Assembly (NCBI GenBank): GCA_004794785.1
Contig: SJOL01005743.1
Location: 7,805 to 71,804 of the forward strand
Direction of reading: 5' to 3'
From: Opisthorchis felineus
Lineage: Eukaryota > Platyhelminthes > Trematoda > Opisthorchiida > Opisthorchiidae
Length of the DNA: 64,000 nucleotides
Shown here: positions 33,135 to 43,620 of the stretch, one piece after another
How positions within the stretch are numbered: position 1 is the stretch's first letter
Layout of the letters: each line of letters starts with the position of its first letter
Position numbers and translations under genes: made by a program
Notes under the pieces: model-generated
Database searches by the model: none
Told to the model about the DNA's origin: nothing
The model's input: the letters and a program-made list of their open reading frames with translations, nothing else

Positions 33135-34078
33135 CTATCTATTTCAACACAGTGGTTCACCTTTATTGTGTTAAATCTTTGTTGGCCGACTGGAAGGATA
33201 ATTTTTTTTATTTTAGGAGACCAAATCGAACGAAGCCATACCACAGTGAAGCTGAAAAAACGACTCAAAAAAGGCTTCCAGGGGTATACTGTTGTTGTTT
33301 TTTCTAGTACTTAGCGTTTTCCGGCAGTGTTTTGAGGGATGTTCTGTGACTTCCGACAGTTTTGTTCATGTCGTCGTACGCAAAGCTCAACTTTCCTCCG
33401 ACCAGTATCAGGGTGCACCACAGTGCGCTGTCTAATATGAACTCAATTCTTGACGCATCAACGACAACGGTGCTCGATACTGTAGACAGGGGGAACAGGA
33501 CCTACTTAGCCGTTCTTCAGGTCTGAACGACTGCCGGATGTCATTAGCCAGTCATTGGGATGAGTAGATTGGCATCACTGAGTGTGCTCATACTGCAAAG
33601 TCACCGGTCTAAATGCAGTATGCCATGCGTGGAGGACGTCAAACTGTCAGGGACGCAATGAACAGAATATCAAATCTCGCTCAAATTGTATTTCACGTAA
33701 ACATCCCCAACGATGCATATTTGGGTTGGCGGAGTCCAACCAGTCGGCCAGCTGGTCGGCGCGTCACCAAATGCCACGTCAAACCGGAGCACAGACTACG
33801 GAAGATCGACCAGCCTCTTGTTAATCAAGTCCCGACGAACATTTAGCGTGGGCAAATCGTGAAAGCAAAGAGGCAGTCTACTGTCATTTACTGACCTCCG
33901 GACTGACTGTTGTGGTCTCGTTTCTTGATGGCGCTTGTCCAAACCTGATGACAAGTTGACGTGGACAAGGGCGTGCGCGCGCTTGCGCTGTCATGTCAAG
34001 AGTAGATGTGTGCTGTCCGAAGCCAGCTACCTATTCCGTCCATTGGCCACCGTTGTCAACAGGATGATACGGTTTGTA

Positions 34079-34107
34079 CACACGCACGCACGCACGCACA
34101 CACACAT
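34079..34107 (+). repeat. CACG/CA microsatellite
   Basis: The run cacacgcacgcacgcacgca continues into cacacaca. Confidence 0.9.
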
Positions 34108-34344
34108 TCTAACTAACTCGGCAGGCTTCACTGTCCATCCACCGCACTCTAATTGTGTCAGCCAAGGCATCTCCCCTGCGTATTGTACATCCGGAAAAAC
34201 TTGACCATTCTGACTTGTCAAGAGTGTATTTGTGTCTGGCATGTTTTTCATTAACGATGCCGTGGTTTTATTAGCCCCGTAGATATCGAGGTGGTGATGT
34301 GTAGTGACGACTGAAAACTGCTCATTTAAGTGGGCCAGGATAGA

Positions 34345-34895
34345 TTCCCGCTTCAAACAAAATCAAACTTATTTTGACAGAAGACTCAACTGAATCCAGC
34401 TGAATCTCTCGTATATGATGGTCCACTTCAAATGAATATGCTGCACCAGGCCACCTCATGCTTTGTTTGGCACGATATTCGAGATCTCGGAATACATTGT
34501 TGCCTAGACGTAACGCACTACTCATATGGTTGCTGAAAACCCTTCGACGGCTCGTGACCGGTTTCGTCCTTCTTGGGGCTCATCAGGTAGGTACAGCCCC
34601 GAGTTTCTGTCAACCTTACGTCCTACCTGAATCCAAATTGGACAGATTTCGACAACTACTCTCATTTCGGCTGGATTCAGTTGAGTCTCATGTCACAACA
34701 AAATTCGTGTGCAAATGAGAGTATTTGTAGAAATCTGTCCCATTTGGGTCCAATCAGAACTTGATGCTGACGGAAACTCGGAGATTGTGCTCACCTGATG
34801 AGCCCCAAGAAGTGCGAAACCGGTCGTGGGCTGTCGAAGAGTTTTCAGCAACCTAGTGAGTAGTGTATTACGTCTATACTTAATCTAATTTGTCG
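34345..34895 (+). repeat. HH repeat, foldback with two complete hammerhead cores
   Basis: The locus is a long imperfect palindrome. A minus-strand ribozyme has CUGAUGA at 34586-34580, GAAA at 34565-34562 and GUC ending at 34556. A plus-strand ribozyme has CUGAUGA at 34795-34801, GAAA at 34816-34819 and GUC ending at 34825. Both have the helix III palindrome ACCGGT. In the plus copy helix I pairs GCTCAC with GTGGGC and is extended by AAACTC/GAGTTT and GCTGA/TCAGC. Family ends and the 'ctactcat ... atgagtag' arms lie outside. Orientation is mixed. Confidence 0.85.
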
Positions 34896-35704
34896 CTGTC
34901 CGCTAGGGTTGGCGATCGTTCCGCATTGTCCCTCCCTTGTCGGTACCATTGGCTCGCATGCCTGTTTCAAGAGGCATAGTCACAAATGAATCCATCGACT
35001 GGATTGATCAGAGGACGAAGAGAATAGACACACCTGTTTCACAAAGGATTTTCCAGTTGCCTTAGCTAGAATGGTGTAGCACTAGCTGACCCAGAGTGAA
35101 ACCACCTCTTCTGACTGGCAAGGTCCAAAGGTGACCTCAGCAGCTACCCCATCTACTCAATGCAAATTCATTGTCATTGGGTTGTATTTTCTTTTGGGAG
35201 TGCATCCGTCATTTCTGGAACTAGAATATGTCTCCCTTTCGGACCAAATTGCAACAGAAAAATCCGTGACGTCAAAATTTTCCCTCGATGGCAGCGCCTA
35301 GGGCTTTTAGTAGGAGAAAGATTACCGCACGACGAGCTTGAGTTTGGGCGGCCAGCGTTCGAATCTTTTTACATGGCTGTCGGCTCCATCTTGGTTCTTT
35401 ACTGGGAACATAAAAAACCTTCGACCCTACCTCGAAAAAAGGAAATGAAACAGAGCTGTCGATATATCAGAAGCGACTAGGCCGATCTGGATGTGTTTAG
35501 AAGAGTCTGTAAAACGCAAGTGACCGAAAAAGTCACAGGTCGAGGTGATGTCGGTCTAAATATGGCCAGGAGTACTGTGCGTGAAGTATACCCAATTATG
35601 GGAAATAACAAAATATCGAAAGGCTCCGTTTAAGTACAGGCGAATGCGGATATAGAGGAAAGTGTTTCACTAATGAGACGTTGCGTGATGCTGTTGTGGG
35701 TGTG

Positions 35705-35748
35705 TATACATGTTGTACATGTATACATGTATACATACATGTAAAGTT
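35705..35748. repeat. palindromic TACATGTATACATG cluster
   Basis: Several overlapping copies of tgtatacatgt form a small self-complementary stretch. No function is inferred. The flanks 34,900-36,540 show no recognised gene. Confidence 0.6.
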
Positions 35749-36549
35749 TTCTGAACATACGATAGACGATCGTCCTCGTCGGAAAAAATTTAGACTAAAG
35801 CAGTCTGTAAAATCCGCATGCAAATTAAGTATACCTCAGAATCGGAGGATGTTGGATATCCATTAGAAGTCACTGAGTGAACGTTGTGATGCTGCGGACA
35901 AGGTATTAATCATGATCTGTCCTAACGTTCTGCTGTATCGGTAGACGCACACCTGGTAGAGGACAGCCCGGAAAAAAAGACGGAATTCACCTCTTATCCA
36001 ACTGACGATTAATATCAAATTATTGGGAATGTTACATTTCATTTGAGTTACTTTGCAATTTGGGCGTTTACCGCAACATATATACAGTGTGTTGATTACG
36101 CATGATCACGCCGACTGACGTCGATTGATGCAATACACCTGGAGAATTTTGGTCAAAAGTCTGACCCACAGGGAGGATGTATGGTTTTGTTCCGGAGACC
36201 CCTCTCACAGATTTCTGAACCGCAAGACAGCAGTTGTTAGTTGAACAACCCGGCCCAGAGTCTGCTTAGCTGCAGGAAGCTGGCCCATCGCTAGGACGTA
36301 AGGGATAATGGGATATGGATGTCTCATTGCTGGTGCCAGTACGCATAGCAGACGTGTTTGAGGCCTCCCTGGTAGGGTGCAATCATATCGAGTTCATGGA
36401 GTTCACGGTGAACCGTCAGGAGATCGCAGTGTGCGGTTTTTAGGGCGCGCCTCCTCAAACCTGTCCTTCCTAGGGAGAAAGTGTCACCGCCGCTTCCCAA
36501 AATATGGAAATGTTGGTTGGCTGGGGAAAACGCATTGCTGGCTGTTGAT

Positions 36550-36640
36550 TTCATGGTATTTGGTCCGTTCGCCGAGTTTGTCAATCGACTTGCAAACGTT
36601 TGAGCACCATGCGAGAAGATATCGTCACTACGCGGTTGGC
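36550..36640 (-). repeat. HH-like family D fragment
   Basis: On the minus strand the order is acgatatcttctcgcatggt, caaacgtttgcaag and actcggcgaacgg, close to the 10690 copy. The core is damaged (CAAACGUU in place of GAAACGUU). Confidence 0.5.
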
Positions 36641-36644
36641 TGGA

Positions 36645-38080
36645 TGATTGCTCTATTTCTGCTTGTGTTTACAGAGTTTCTAAAAAGTATTTATTGGAAG
36701 TTAGTGTGAAGATATTAATCAGTTACTGGGAAAAACTGAACGGAAGCAAGCTCACCAAGCAGACCTAAAGTATGCTCTGAAACGAGAATCGAAATACGGA
36801 CTGAGCTTGGGGAAATTCAGTACGAGTTGTGCTGTTTTTCACCTTCCGGAACAAAACTCGTCAGCAAACTTTACTAATTTATTTCACGAGATGATTCAAT
36901 AATGCTGGCGGATTTACCCCTGAAGGGGGGTACCTCACACGAGTGGGTATACATATTCCTCGTCGTCATCTTTTTTGAAAAGGAAGTGGCTGGAACCTTC
37001 CCATTTATGTTAGCCTCCATGTAATGTCCCCATAGCTTTATGCATAAACCATCGCTTTGGAAGAATAAACTCTATACACATATTCCCGGATTTCTCCATT
37101 TTTCCGAACCGAACGTCCACTAATTCAACCTCAGTCTCAGGTAGTTTACCTTTTGCCGTTCGTATGTACATGATAAAGTGTGAACGTCAATCAATGTGAA
37201 AACAATAACGAACGGAAAACGCCACGCCGCTGATGGAAGGCACAAGAGTAGGCGAGGATAAAGATGGACGTTTTGTTGGGTGACTAGTTGAAAATTGGAC
37301 GCGGATTGTTGAGAAAAGCGTTTGGGTGAAAAGGCGGCAAACGGTTTTGGCGTAATAAATTCGGCGCAAGCACCAGAAGCCTGGAAAATGCCAATCAAAC
37401 TAGGGGGTAAATTTCCAGCCTGATGGACAGGTGGACGATAATCGTCCACCTAACCGTTGTTTCATAGCGCACTGCGACATGCCTGGCCAATACTCAGGCT
37501 GCGTGCGCCGAAAAGGATTCCGGCGTTCTGGAGGCGCGGAAAACCACCTGTCAGTAATAGATCGAGGCAGTCGTGTACTTGAAGATCTGCGCGGATGATA
37601 ACGGCGATGGTTGCATGTTGCATTCACGCGCCAAAGATCAGCCAGTTGATTGTGTCAAATGGGGAGGGGGTGATTTGACTGGCATCTGGGTAAGGTGTTC
37701 AAGGTTGCACGTCAAATCGTGACAGATAACCGCGGCAAACATGAAGATGCGCCGAAGGGATGCCCATGAATTGTTCTTGCATCAGGACCAGCCTAAAACT
37801 ACAGACGGAATACTGATTGAGGATAGGTTAGTAGCATGTACTGCCGCACTTGGTTAACTAAGCACATATTATCAAATAAAAACTGAAATCCTGTGCAGTT
37901 TTTCCCGTCCTTCCCTCCTTTCACTGGGAAAATTAAAACACACACGCTACACCTTTGTCCAATCAGCGCACTAGATTTGAAGTGCCGTTTTTGCCCTCTG
38001 CTTTTCACTTTATAAATCAATCGGTTCTGAAACAAAATGCCCCTAAAAGCAGTAAATAGGTGATAAACAGTTGAAAAAAA
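36645..38080. other. no recognised gene
   Basis: Minus-strand frames at 37449-37120 and 37627-37400 overlap slightly but show no domain or splice support. Nothing else is visible. Confidence 0.35.
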
Positions 38081-38084
38081 GATG

Positions 38085-38470
38085 TTCGCGAAATGCATTC
38101 ATTTGCAAACTAATTTGGTCAAAACGAGAGCTCCCACGGAATCTCAAATGAAACTCCCGTTCATGATGTTGTATCCGAACTGAATGTGCTGGACAAATAC
38201 CGTCTCATGTTTCAGTTGGTACGGTATTTGAGACACTGCTTTATGTTGTCTTGATATCCTGATATTTTCGTGATGTTGAGAATTTTTCAGCAGTCCACGA
38301 CCGGTTTCTCCCATCTTGAGGTTCATCAGGTAGGCTCGGTTCCCGGGTTTCCAGTAACCCTATGTTCCACTTGAACCCAGAATGTACGCAAACTGATCGG
38401 CAGAACATTAAGCTGGTGGAAACACGGGGACTGTGCCCACATGACGAAGCTGAGAAGCTGTCTGTCGAGG
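38085..38470 (-). repeat. HH repeat with complete hammerhead core
   Basis: The plus strand reads the family end (tcatttgcaaactaatttgg), the body to 38275 and then a minus-strand ribozyme. CUGAUGA is at 38329-38323, GAAA at 38308-38305 and GUC ends at 38299. Helix III is ACCGGT. Helix I pairs GCCTAC with GTGGAC (one mismatch). Helix II is weakened. A further degenerate unit follows to about 38470. Confidence 0.8.
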
Positions 38471-38574
38471 GGCCAGCCAACACGTGATCACATGGTGCCG
38501 ATTCCTTGATTGGAGGGTAAGTGGCGCTATTCCCTATCTGATTGCGAGTTCATCACACTGTAGACAAGCCGCTC

Positions 38575-38665
38575 ATGGCCAAGCAGTTGAGTTCAAACTA
38601 CTAACCGAGAGTTCGTGAGTTCGAATCACCCTGGATACTCGTGAGATGCGCACTGTTGATGATCC
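38575..38665 (+). repeat. tRNA-like SINE head
   Basis: tggccaagcagttgag resembles box A and gagttcgaatcaccc resembles box B. What follows (ctcgtgagatgcgcactg) is reminiscent of SINE-B but too diverged to be sure. Confidence 0.4.
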
Positions 38666-38867
38666 CCAATAAGGATTAAAAACCATGCAGTGCTTTTCAG
38701 TTTTTCAGCATAGACTGAGTTGGTCATTAGCTGGTTAGACCTCATAGAGTGAGTTGCTTCTTTTCTGAAGAAAGGCTGTGACGTCTGTAGACAAACTTTT
38801 GCACGGAATGCTGTGTGTTTCAATAATTATATGCAGCCGAAAATGTAAGAAGAGCACACAGAAGTCC

Positions 38868-38960
38868 ACCATCATCATCATCATCATCATCCACAGCATG
38901 ACATCAGTGTTCAACACCGATGCTTCGCTGTCGTCTCAACAAGTATTCGACGCGTAGTAG
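38868..38960 (-). mobile_element. solo 3' end of LINE family B
   Basis: An ATC run (complement of GAT repeats) at 38872-38891 is followed by catgacatcagtgttcaaca and cgatgcttcgctgtcgt, the complement of the family-B terminus. Confidence 0.65.
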
Positions 38961-39273
38961 GTGGTTATTGAGTGAAGACGAAAGGGCAATCCTGAGCCTC
39001 AATAAGGTCGGACCTCACCAGACCCTCCGGAAAAATTAGGCCATGACAGGAGGAGGGTTTCCCAAACGAAAATGATGTGAATGCAAACCCAGTGTTGTAA
39101 GATCTGGGAACTATGGAGACAGGGAACTATAGTCCTTGACAGGCGGGCCAATCGATCGATGCAACCAAGGTATGTTACTGGGGCGTCGTTCAAGGCGTCG
39201 GGCTTTCGGCTGATATCACTCAAGCGCGAACATGTTCACCTGTTCAGACTTAAAAATTCACATGCTTCCAGTG

Positions 39274-39450
39274 GGCGCTGGAAGCTCGCCTCACATGTCA
39301 AATATGCGGAGTTCAAGGCCGGCACAGCCAAGTATATGCACTGCTGATGAGCTCTTTTAAGAGCGAAACTTCAGTCCTCCCTTCGGTGTGGACTCACCAG
39401 GATGATTGCGTCGGGACACGAGAACGATTGTTCAAACGAAAGTCATGTGA
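39274..39450 (+). mobile_element. SINE-B with complete hammerhead ribozyme core
   Basis: A tRNA-like head (ggaagctcgcctcacatgtc, then gagttcaaggcc as box B) leads to cacagccaagtatatgcactg and then the ribozyme. CUGAUGA is at 39344-39350. Helix II is GCTCTT paired with AAGAGC (39351-39364). GAA follows at 39365-39367. Helix III is ACT/AGT with a two-base loop, and the GUC triplet ends at 39376. Helix I is G43:C77 plus an outer CAC/GTG. The 3' part ends cgaaagtcatgtg. The layout matches the schistosome Sm-alpha SINE. Confidence 0.82.
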
Positions 39451-39876
39451 GTGCTCATCCTACTGACCCCGGAACCACCAAAAACTAAAGAACTATACTG
39501 CTCGATCAATCCAGCGGTTTGGAAATCTGACATTCAAAAAAAACCTTACCTTACCATCGTCTTCCCGGGATGGCGAATCTTCGGCAAATTCCATGGGAAA
39601 CTGAGAGATCCTGTCCGAAACAGCAATACTGGAGTGTCCTGATCTGGCATTGGAATGAGACCAGCCTATGCGCATGAAGCAAACCCTGAGGGCAGAGAAG
39701 GAACCACCTGTCATCTTTTGAACACAGAGGCCTCGATAACAAACAAATAACAATTGTAACACCTTCGGAGGAGCATAGTGGGGATAGTCTCAGTAAGTGG
39801 ATATGGTGAGTGCTGTGTGTGAACTAGTAAGAACATGGATTATCTGAAAAGGATAACGGATAACAGTGTCCTGGTC

Positions 39877-39893
39877 CACACACACACACACAC
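39877..39893 (+). repeat. short CA repeat
   Basis: A run of cacacacacacacac without other features. Confidence 0.85.
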
Positions 39894-40117
39894 TGAGAAC
39901 ATGTTATCACGGGACCGGTAAAGATGGAACTGTCAAAGGAATTCTCGAAACAGCGAACAATGGGATAGCCCTACCAAACTAAATTGAACCAAATAGCACC
40001 TACTGGTTAGAGTGACGTCTGAGAACTGAGCGGATCAGTTAATTCTCCTGCCTAAACCTCAACTGATACACCAAATTGGTGTCGGCATTTTGAGAGTGCA
40101 TCTGACTGTGGAAACCA

Positions 40118-40330
40118 GATATGCTCGAGAAAGCTCATTGGTTAAGGCCTGAACTCATTAACCGGAGGGTTAATGTCTCGAACCCAACCTCGGTATTTTG
40201 GCTGTTCCCGTCTAGGCTTGGGCAATCTGGCAGTATCTCAGCCCTCTTGCTTCCTTCTGATAGCTTGGCAACCAGGTGCCAAAAAGGAAACCATAATACA
40301 AACCTGAAGGGTGCTAGAATTACATTTTTC
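40118..40330 (+). mobile_element. SINE-A
   Basis: The head (agctcattggttaaggcctg, then gtctcgaacccaacc), the body (gtctaggcttgggcaatctg) and cttccttctgatagcttggc match SINE-A. The 3' end is rearranged by a small insertion before aagggtgcta. Confidence 0.72.
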
Positions 40331-40540
40331 TGTTTAACTGTGAGTCGTATCGTCCAAGTAACCCACAACTAGGTATCGAATAGCGCCCCATCAAGCCGTT
40401 TTGCTTAGTTTTGCAACTGCGCATAAAATTTGTCAGGGGTCGTATTCCAAGCCTTGTGCATGGATGAGGTAGGTGACAGATGGGTATTGGGTTTAAAAGT
40501 ATGAGATTCGTTAACACGACAGCCCCAACTAATAAAAATG

Positions 40541-40660
40541 CGTGTATTCCGCTAATAATAATAATAATCGTTCAACTACAACCCTTTTGGTGCATAGCTG
40601 CCGTGCCACTTGAAGGAAGCACGAAGTTTGAGCTAGTCTCAAGTTGCCCAAGACTACACA
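40541..40660 (-). mobile_element. SINE-A, 5'-truncated
   Basis: The plus strand shows the complement of the 3' end (an AAT repeat, then cgttcaactacaaccctttt) and part of the body (gtgccacttgaaggaagcac). It is cut off at about 40660 by LINE-B sequence. Confidence 0.7.
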
Positions 40661-40989
40661 GCAGCAGACCACACAAGGCAGAATGGAATGACGGATGCTA
40701 CAAAAGTCTGGGTGCAGTTGATGTCCTTCGTATCCCAGGATAGAACCCACGTGACCCTCCCATCTCTCTCTCTCTCTCTTTGAGATATATGACAGCTAAC
40801 CAATGTCACTGGCATTCATGCTGTTGGTTTCTTTCCAAATTTTCTACGTAGGTGTTGGAGGTGTAAGCACCTTGAGAGTTTATTTTCCACCCAGCTGTTC
40901 CATGTTTTTCCCTTTCCCTTATTATGAAGCTTTATTCAGACAAACTGACATGCACTGAAGCACCAGTCAACCTCTTTGGTGTTGCTATC
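40660..40989 (+). mobile_element. LINE family B 3' end
   Basis: Short stretches of the ORF2 C-terminus (GAVDVLRIPG frame, then cagctaaccaatgtcactgg) and the 3' UTR (ggtgttggaggtgtaagcac, then gaagcaccagtcaacctc) run directly into the GAT microsatellite. Confidence 0.7.
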
Positions 40990-41040
40990 AACGATGACGA
41001 CGATGATGACGATGATGATGACAGTGATGATGATGACTGA

Positions 41041-41095
<55 letters not shown>

Positions 41096-41134
41096 GCAAT
41101 GATTGCGACGATGATGCTGATTGTGATGATGACA

Positions 41135-41183
<49 letters not shown>

Positions 41184-41212
41184 CGATGATGATGATGATG
41201 ATGATGATGTAG
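40990..41212 (+). repeat. GAT microsatellite at a LINE-B tail
   Basis: About 220 bp of GAT units, interrupted by GAC, ATT and TGA variants. It starts exactly where the LINE-B 3' end stops, and other LINE-B copies end in 3-8 GAT units at the same place. Confidence 0.95.
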
Positions 41213-41499
41213 TCTATCTCAGACGTAAGCTTTCAAAAGACATCAGACCAAAGAAAAAACTTGACTCAACTCACTGCATCGTTATTGGTGGCATATATGG
41301 CCCCAGTCGGTGGCTCCGCGTGTTACTGTAGCAACCGTTGACGGTGTTCTGCGGATTCTTGTTGGTCTGGCAGCATTATTCGTTCTGTTTAGGTACAGGA
41401 GCAATGCGATAATGTGATACCACATATACCACTAAAATGGATGGTGATTTTAATCTGAAAGTGACCTTTACTTCAAATCTATTTGTGCACCTCTTTACT

Positions 41500-41660
41500 C
41501 TTGTTATTCGGAGGAATGTTGGTGGCTCAAGTGGCGCAGAAGGTCGCTGGTTTGTTAGGTGAGCTGGGTCACTTGATTGCAAACGTCTCAACACTAACTG
41601 AGGTGAAGTCATTAGTGCGTTGTTAGGGGGCATATTGGAGCGTAGCAATGGGTCAGGAGA
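41500..41660 (-). repeat. HH-like family D copy
   Basis: On the minus strand the core has decayed (CUAAUGA and GAGACGUU), but helix I (GCA/TGC) and the downstream gcaatcaagtgacccagctc line match the 52630 copy. Confidence 0.5.
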
Positions 41661-42454
41661 TTTATGCTCTGTTTCTTCTCCTATTCAGATAACTCAACAG
41701 GTAAGCCATAAACCAAGAAAAGTTTGTACTTCGTGACGTTTTCACCAAGAACATGAGTTTTGATTCTCAAAGGTTTCTCGTACCAGTTATGCTCAAAGAG
41801 GCTGCCTATTGACAAATGCATGTGGTGTGGTGAACTGGCATTCAAGCCCGGATTGGACTATTACATCGAACTACGCCAACAGACGGCCGCGCACAATGGG
41901 TAATGCCACATACGAGTGGTTTTTAATCGTATTTACATCCACCCGAAGGCCCTGCACCCGATATAAACTCGAAAGGAGAAGAACTGAAGATGAACAGGAC
42001 AGGAGAGACTTGAAGCCGTCAGCATACCCACATGGGGGCCCACAGTAATCATTTCAATTCAGTAACCGATGTAGCTGAATATTTCAGCCCCAAATGCATG
42101 CAAAAGGGCGGGTGGTGGTCCACATCGCTCGGAAAACTTATCCTAGACACATACACACGGCTGGAAATTTATAGCCTTCCGTACAACGACGGTCAAAGAG
42201 CGTCACTTCTAGGCCCGTTGTAGGTTCGATACTCCGGAATTCTTGCAATGCTAGTGCGGGTCTGTTGAAGCTGGATTGACGGATTAAAAGAGACAAAATA
42301 CAACAGCACGCATCAAATCACAACTCAACATGTATAAAGTTTAGACGTATCTAAAGTAGATGTGAAATGACAACCACACCAGAACGTTTCCATGAGGAAT
42401 CACTTATGGCCGCCTTGGATTAGGGCACTGGACACAGCTTCAGTTGGATGGGCT

Positions 42455-42575
42455 GCACAAAGGCCACCTCTTGGGTAAGATATTCGAGATATTGCAAGAT
42501 ATTTTCTTGAAGGGAACTACTCATAAGGTTGCTTTCGAAGAGTTTTCAGCAACTTTATGAGTAGTTTCTTTCAGG
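42455..42575. repeat. HH repeat reduced to its flanking palindrome
   Basis: Arms aactactcataaggttgct (42515-42533) and agcaactttatgagtagtt (42548-42566) pair at 18 of 19 positions. The ribozyme between them is gone, leaving a 14-base loop. Confidence 0.7.
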
Positions 42576-42579
42576 AACA

Positions 42580-43210
42580 AGTAAACCCCAGTGGTGTTGG
42601 GCTGCGTGCACTTATTTGGGTTCTTTCAGAAAGACGCCATGCACAGTGATTTCGTCCTAGAGTTTCGTAAAATCAAACGTGGATTTGTTCAGACCTGAGC
42701 ACTGAGAAAGGTTCTTGTTTTTTAAATGGCTGATTTTTAATTATTCAGCATTGTCGTTTGATGATACATCAAGTTTTATGTAGATCTGAAAGTACCGTAG
42801 CCAAACTGAAAATAATTGGTGAATTACATGTCGGATGAGGGCTTGGTAGTCTGAAAGCACTCTGAACCAGATTCGCTGAGAACGATGTCCACTGTTCTCG
42901 TGTTCCTCGCCTCCACCGTGTCCGAAACGAGAGTTATGTGGGAATATTCTACACACTGAAGAATGCTGACCAACTGGTATGCGAATAGGCGTCTCGTAAG
43001 GCACAAACCTAAATGATGAACATAATGGAAGTGATGGTAGGCACAGCGGAAAGACTAAATGATGCTCTCCAACCTTTCGACCCCGAGAGTGTTCCTTGAT
43101 AAAGTCCACTGTCGGTGGTCGAAATGTCGGGCTGTTTGACTTCATATTTCTGCTGTGTAGTTCCTAACATTTTCAGCATGAATCAACAACCCGCAATGCC
43201 TAAATTCCTT
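42580..43210. other. no recognised gene
   Basis: A 134-codon minus-strand frame at 43145-42741 is the longest, with no motif and no splice support. Confidence 0.35.
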
Positions 43211-43214
43211 CAAC

Positions 43215-43620
43215 TGCTTCAAGCTTAATACACTCATTTGCAAACAAATTTGGTTTTGCGAGAGACTCACCTGGAACCCAGCTGAATCTCTCGTTTGTGA
43301 TGTTTCCAGGCAACTGAATGTGCTGCACCAGGCCGCCTCATTTTTCAGTTGGTACGATATTCGAGCTTACTTCGGAGATGACTTCTCCAAATGGGGCGCA
43401 TTAGAGCAGACGATTAGCACTCAATACTACTCATTTGGTTGCTGAAAACTCTTCGACACCCCACTACCGGGTTCTCCCCTCTTGGGGCTCAACGGATAAA
43501 TGTGGTTCCCGAGTTACCAGCAACCTTGTGATGTATTGGAACACACACTTGTACAAAACGGGTGAAATGTAATCAACTGCAAAGTAACTTGGTGTTATCG
43601 GAAGACTCAGGTGGGTCAAT
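43215..43620 (-). repeat. HH repeat, full unit plus start of a second
   Basis: The family end (tcatttgcaaacaaatttgg) near 43233 recurs in diverged form (aactgcaaagtaacttggtg) near 43575, so the unit period is about 340 bp. The minus-strand ribozyme at about 43510-43440 has a damaged core (CCGTTGA, GAACCCGGT). Confidence 0.7.

Noticed and set aside
40932..41212. poly-Ser and poly-Met frames
   Set aside because: They are translations of the GAT microsatellite.
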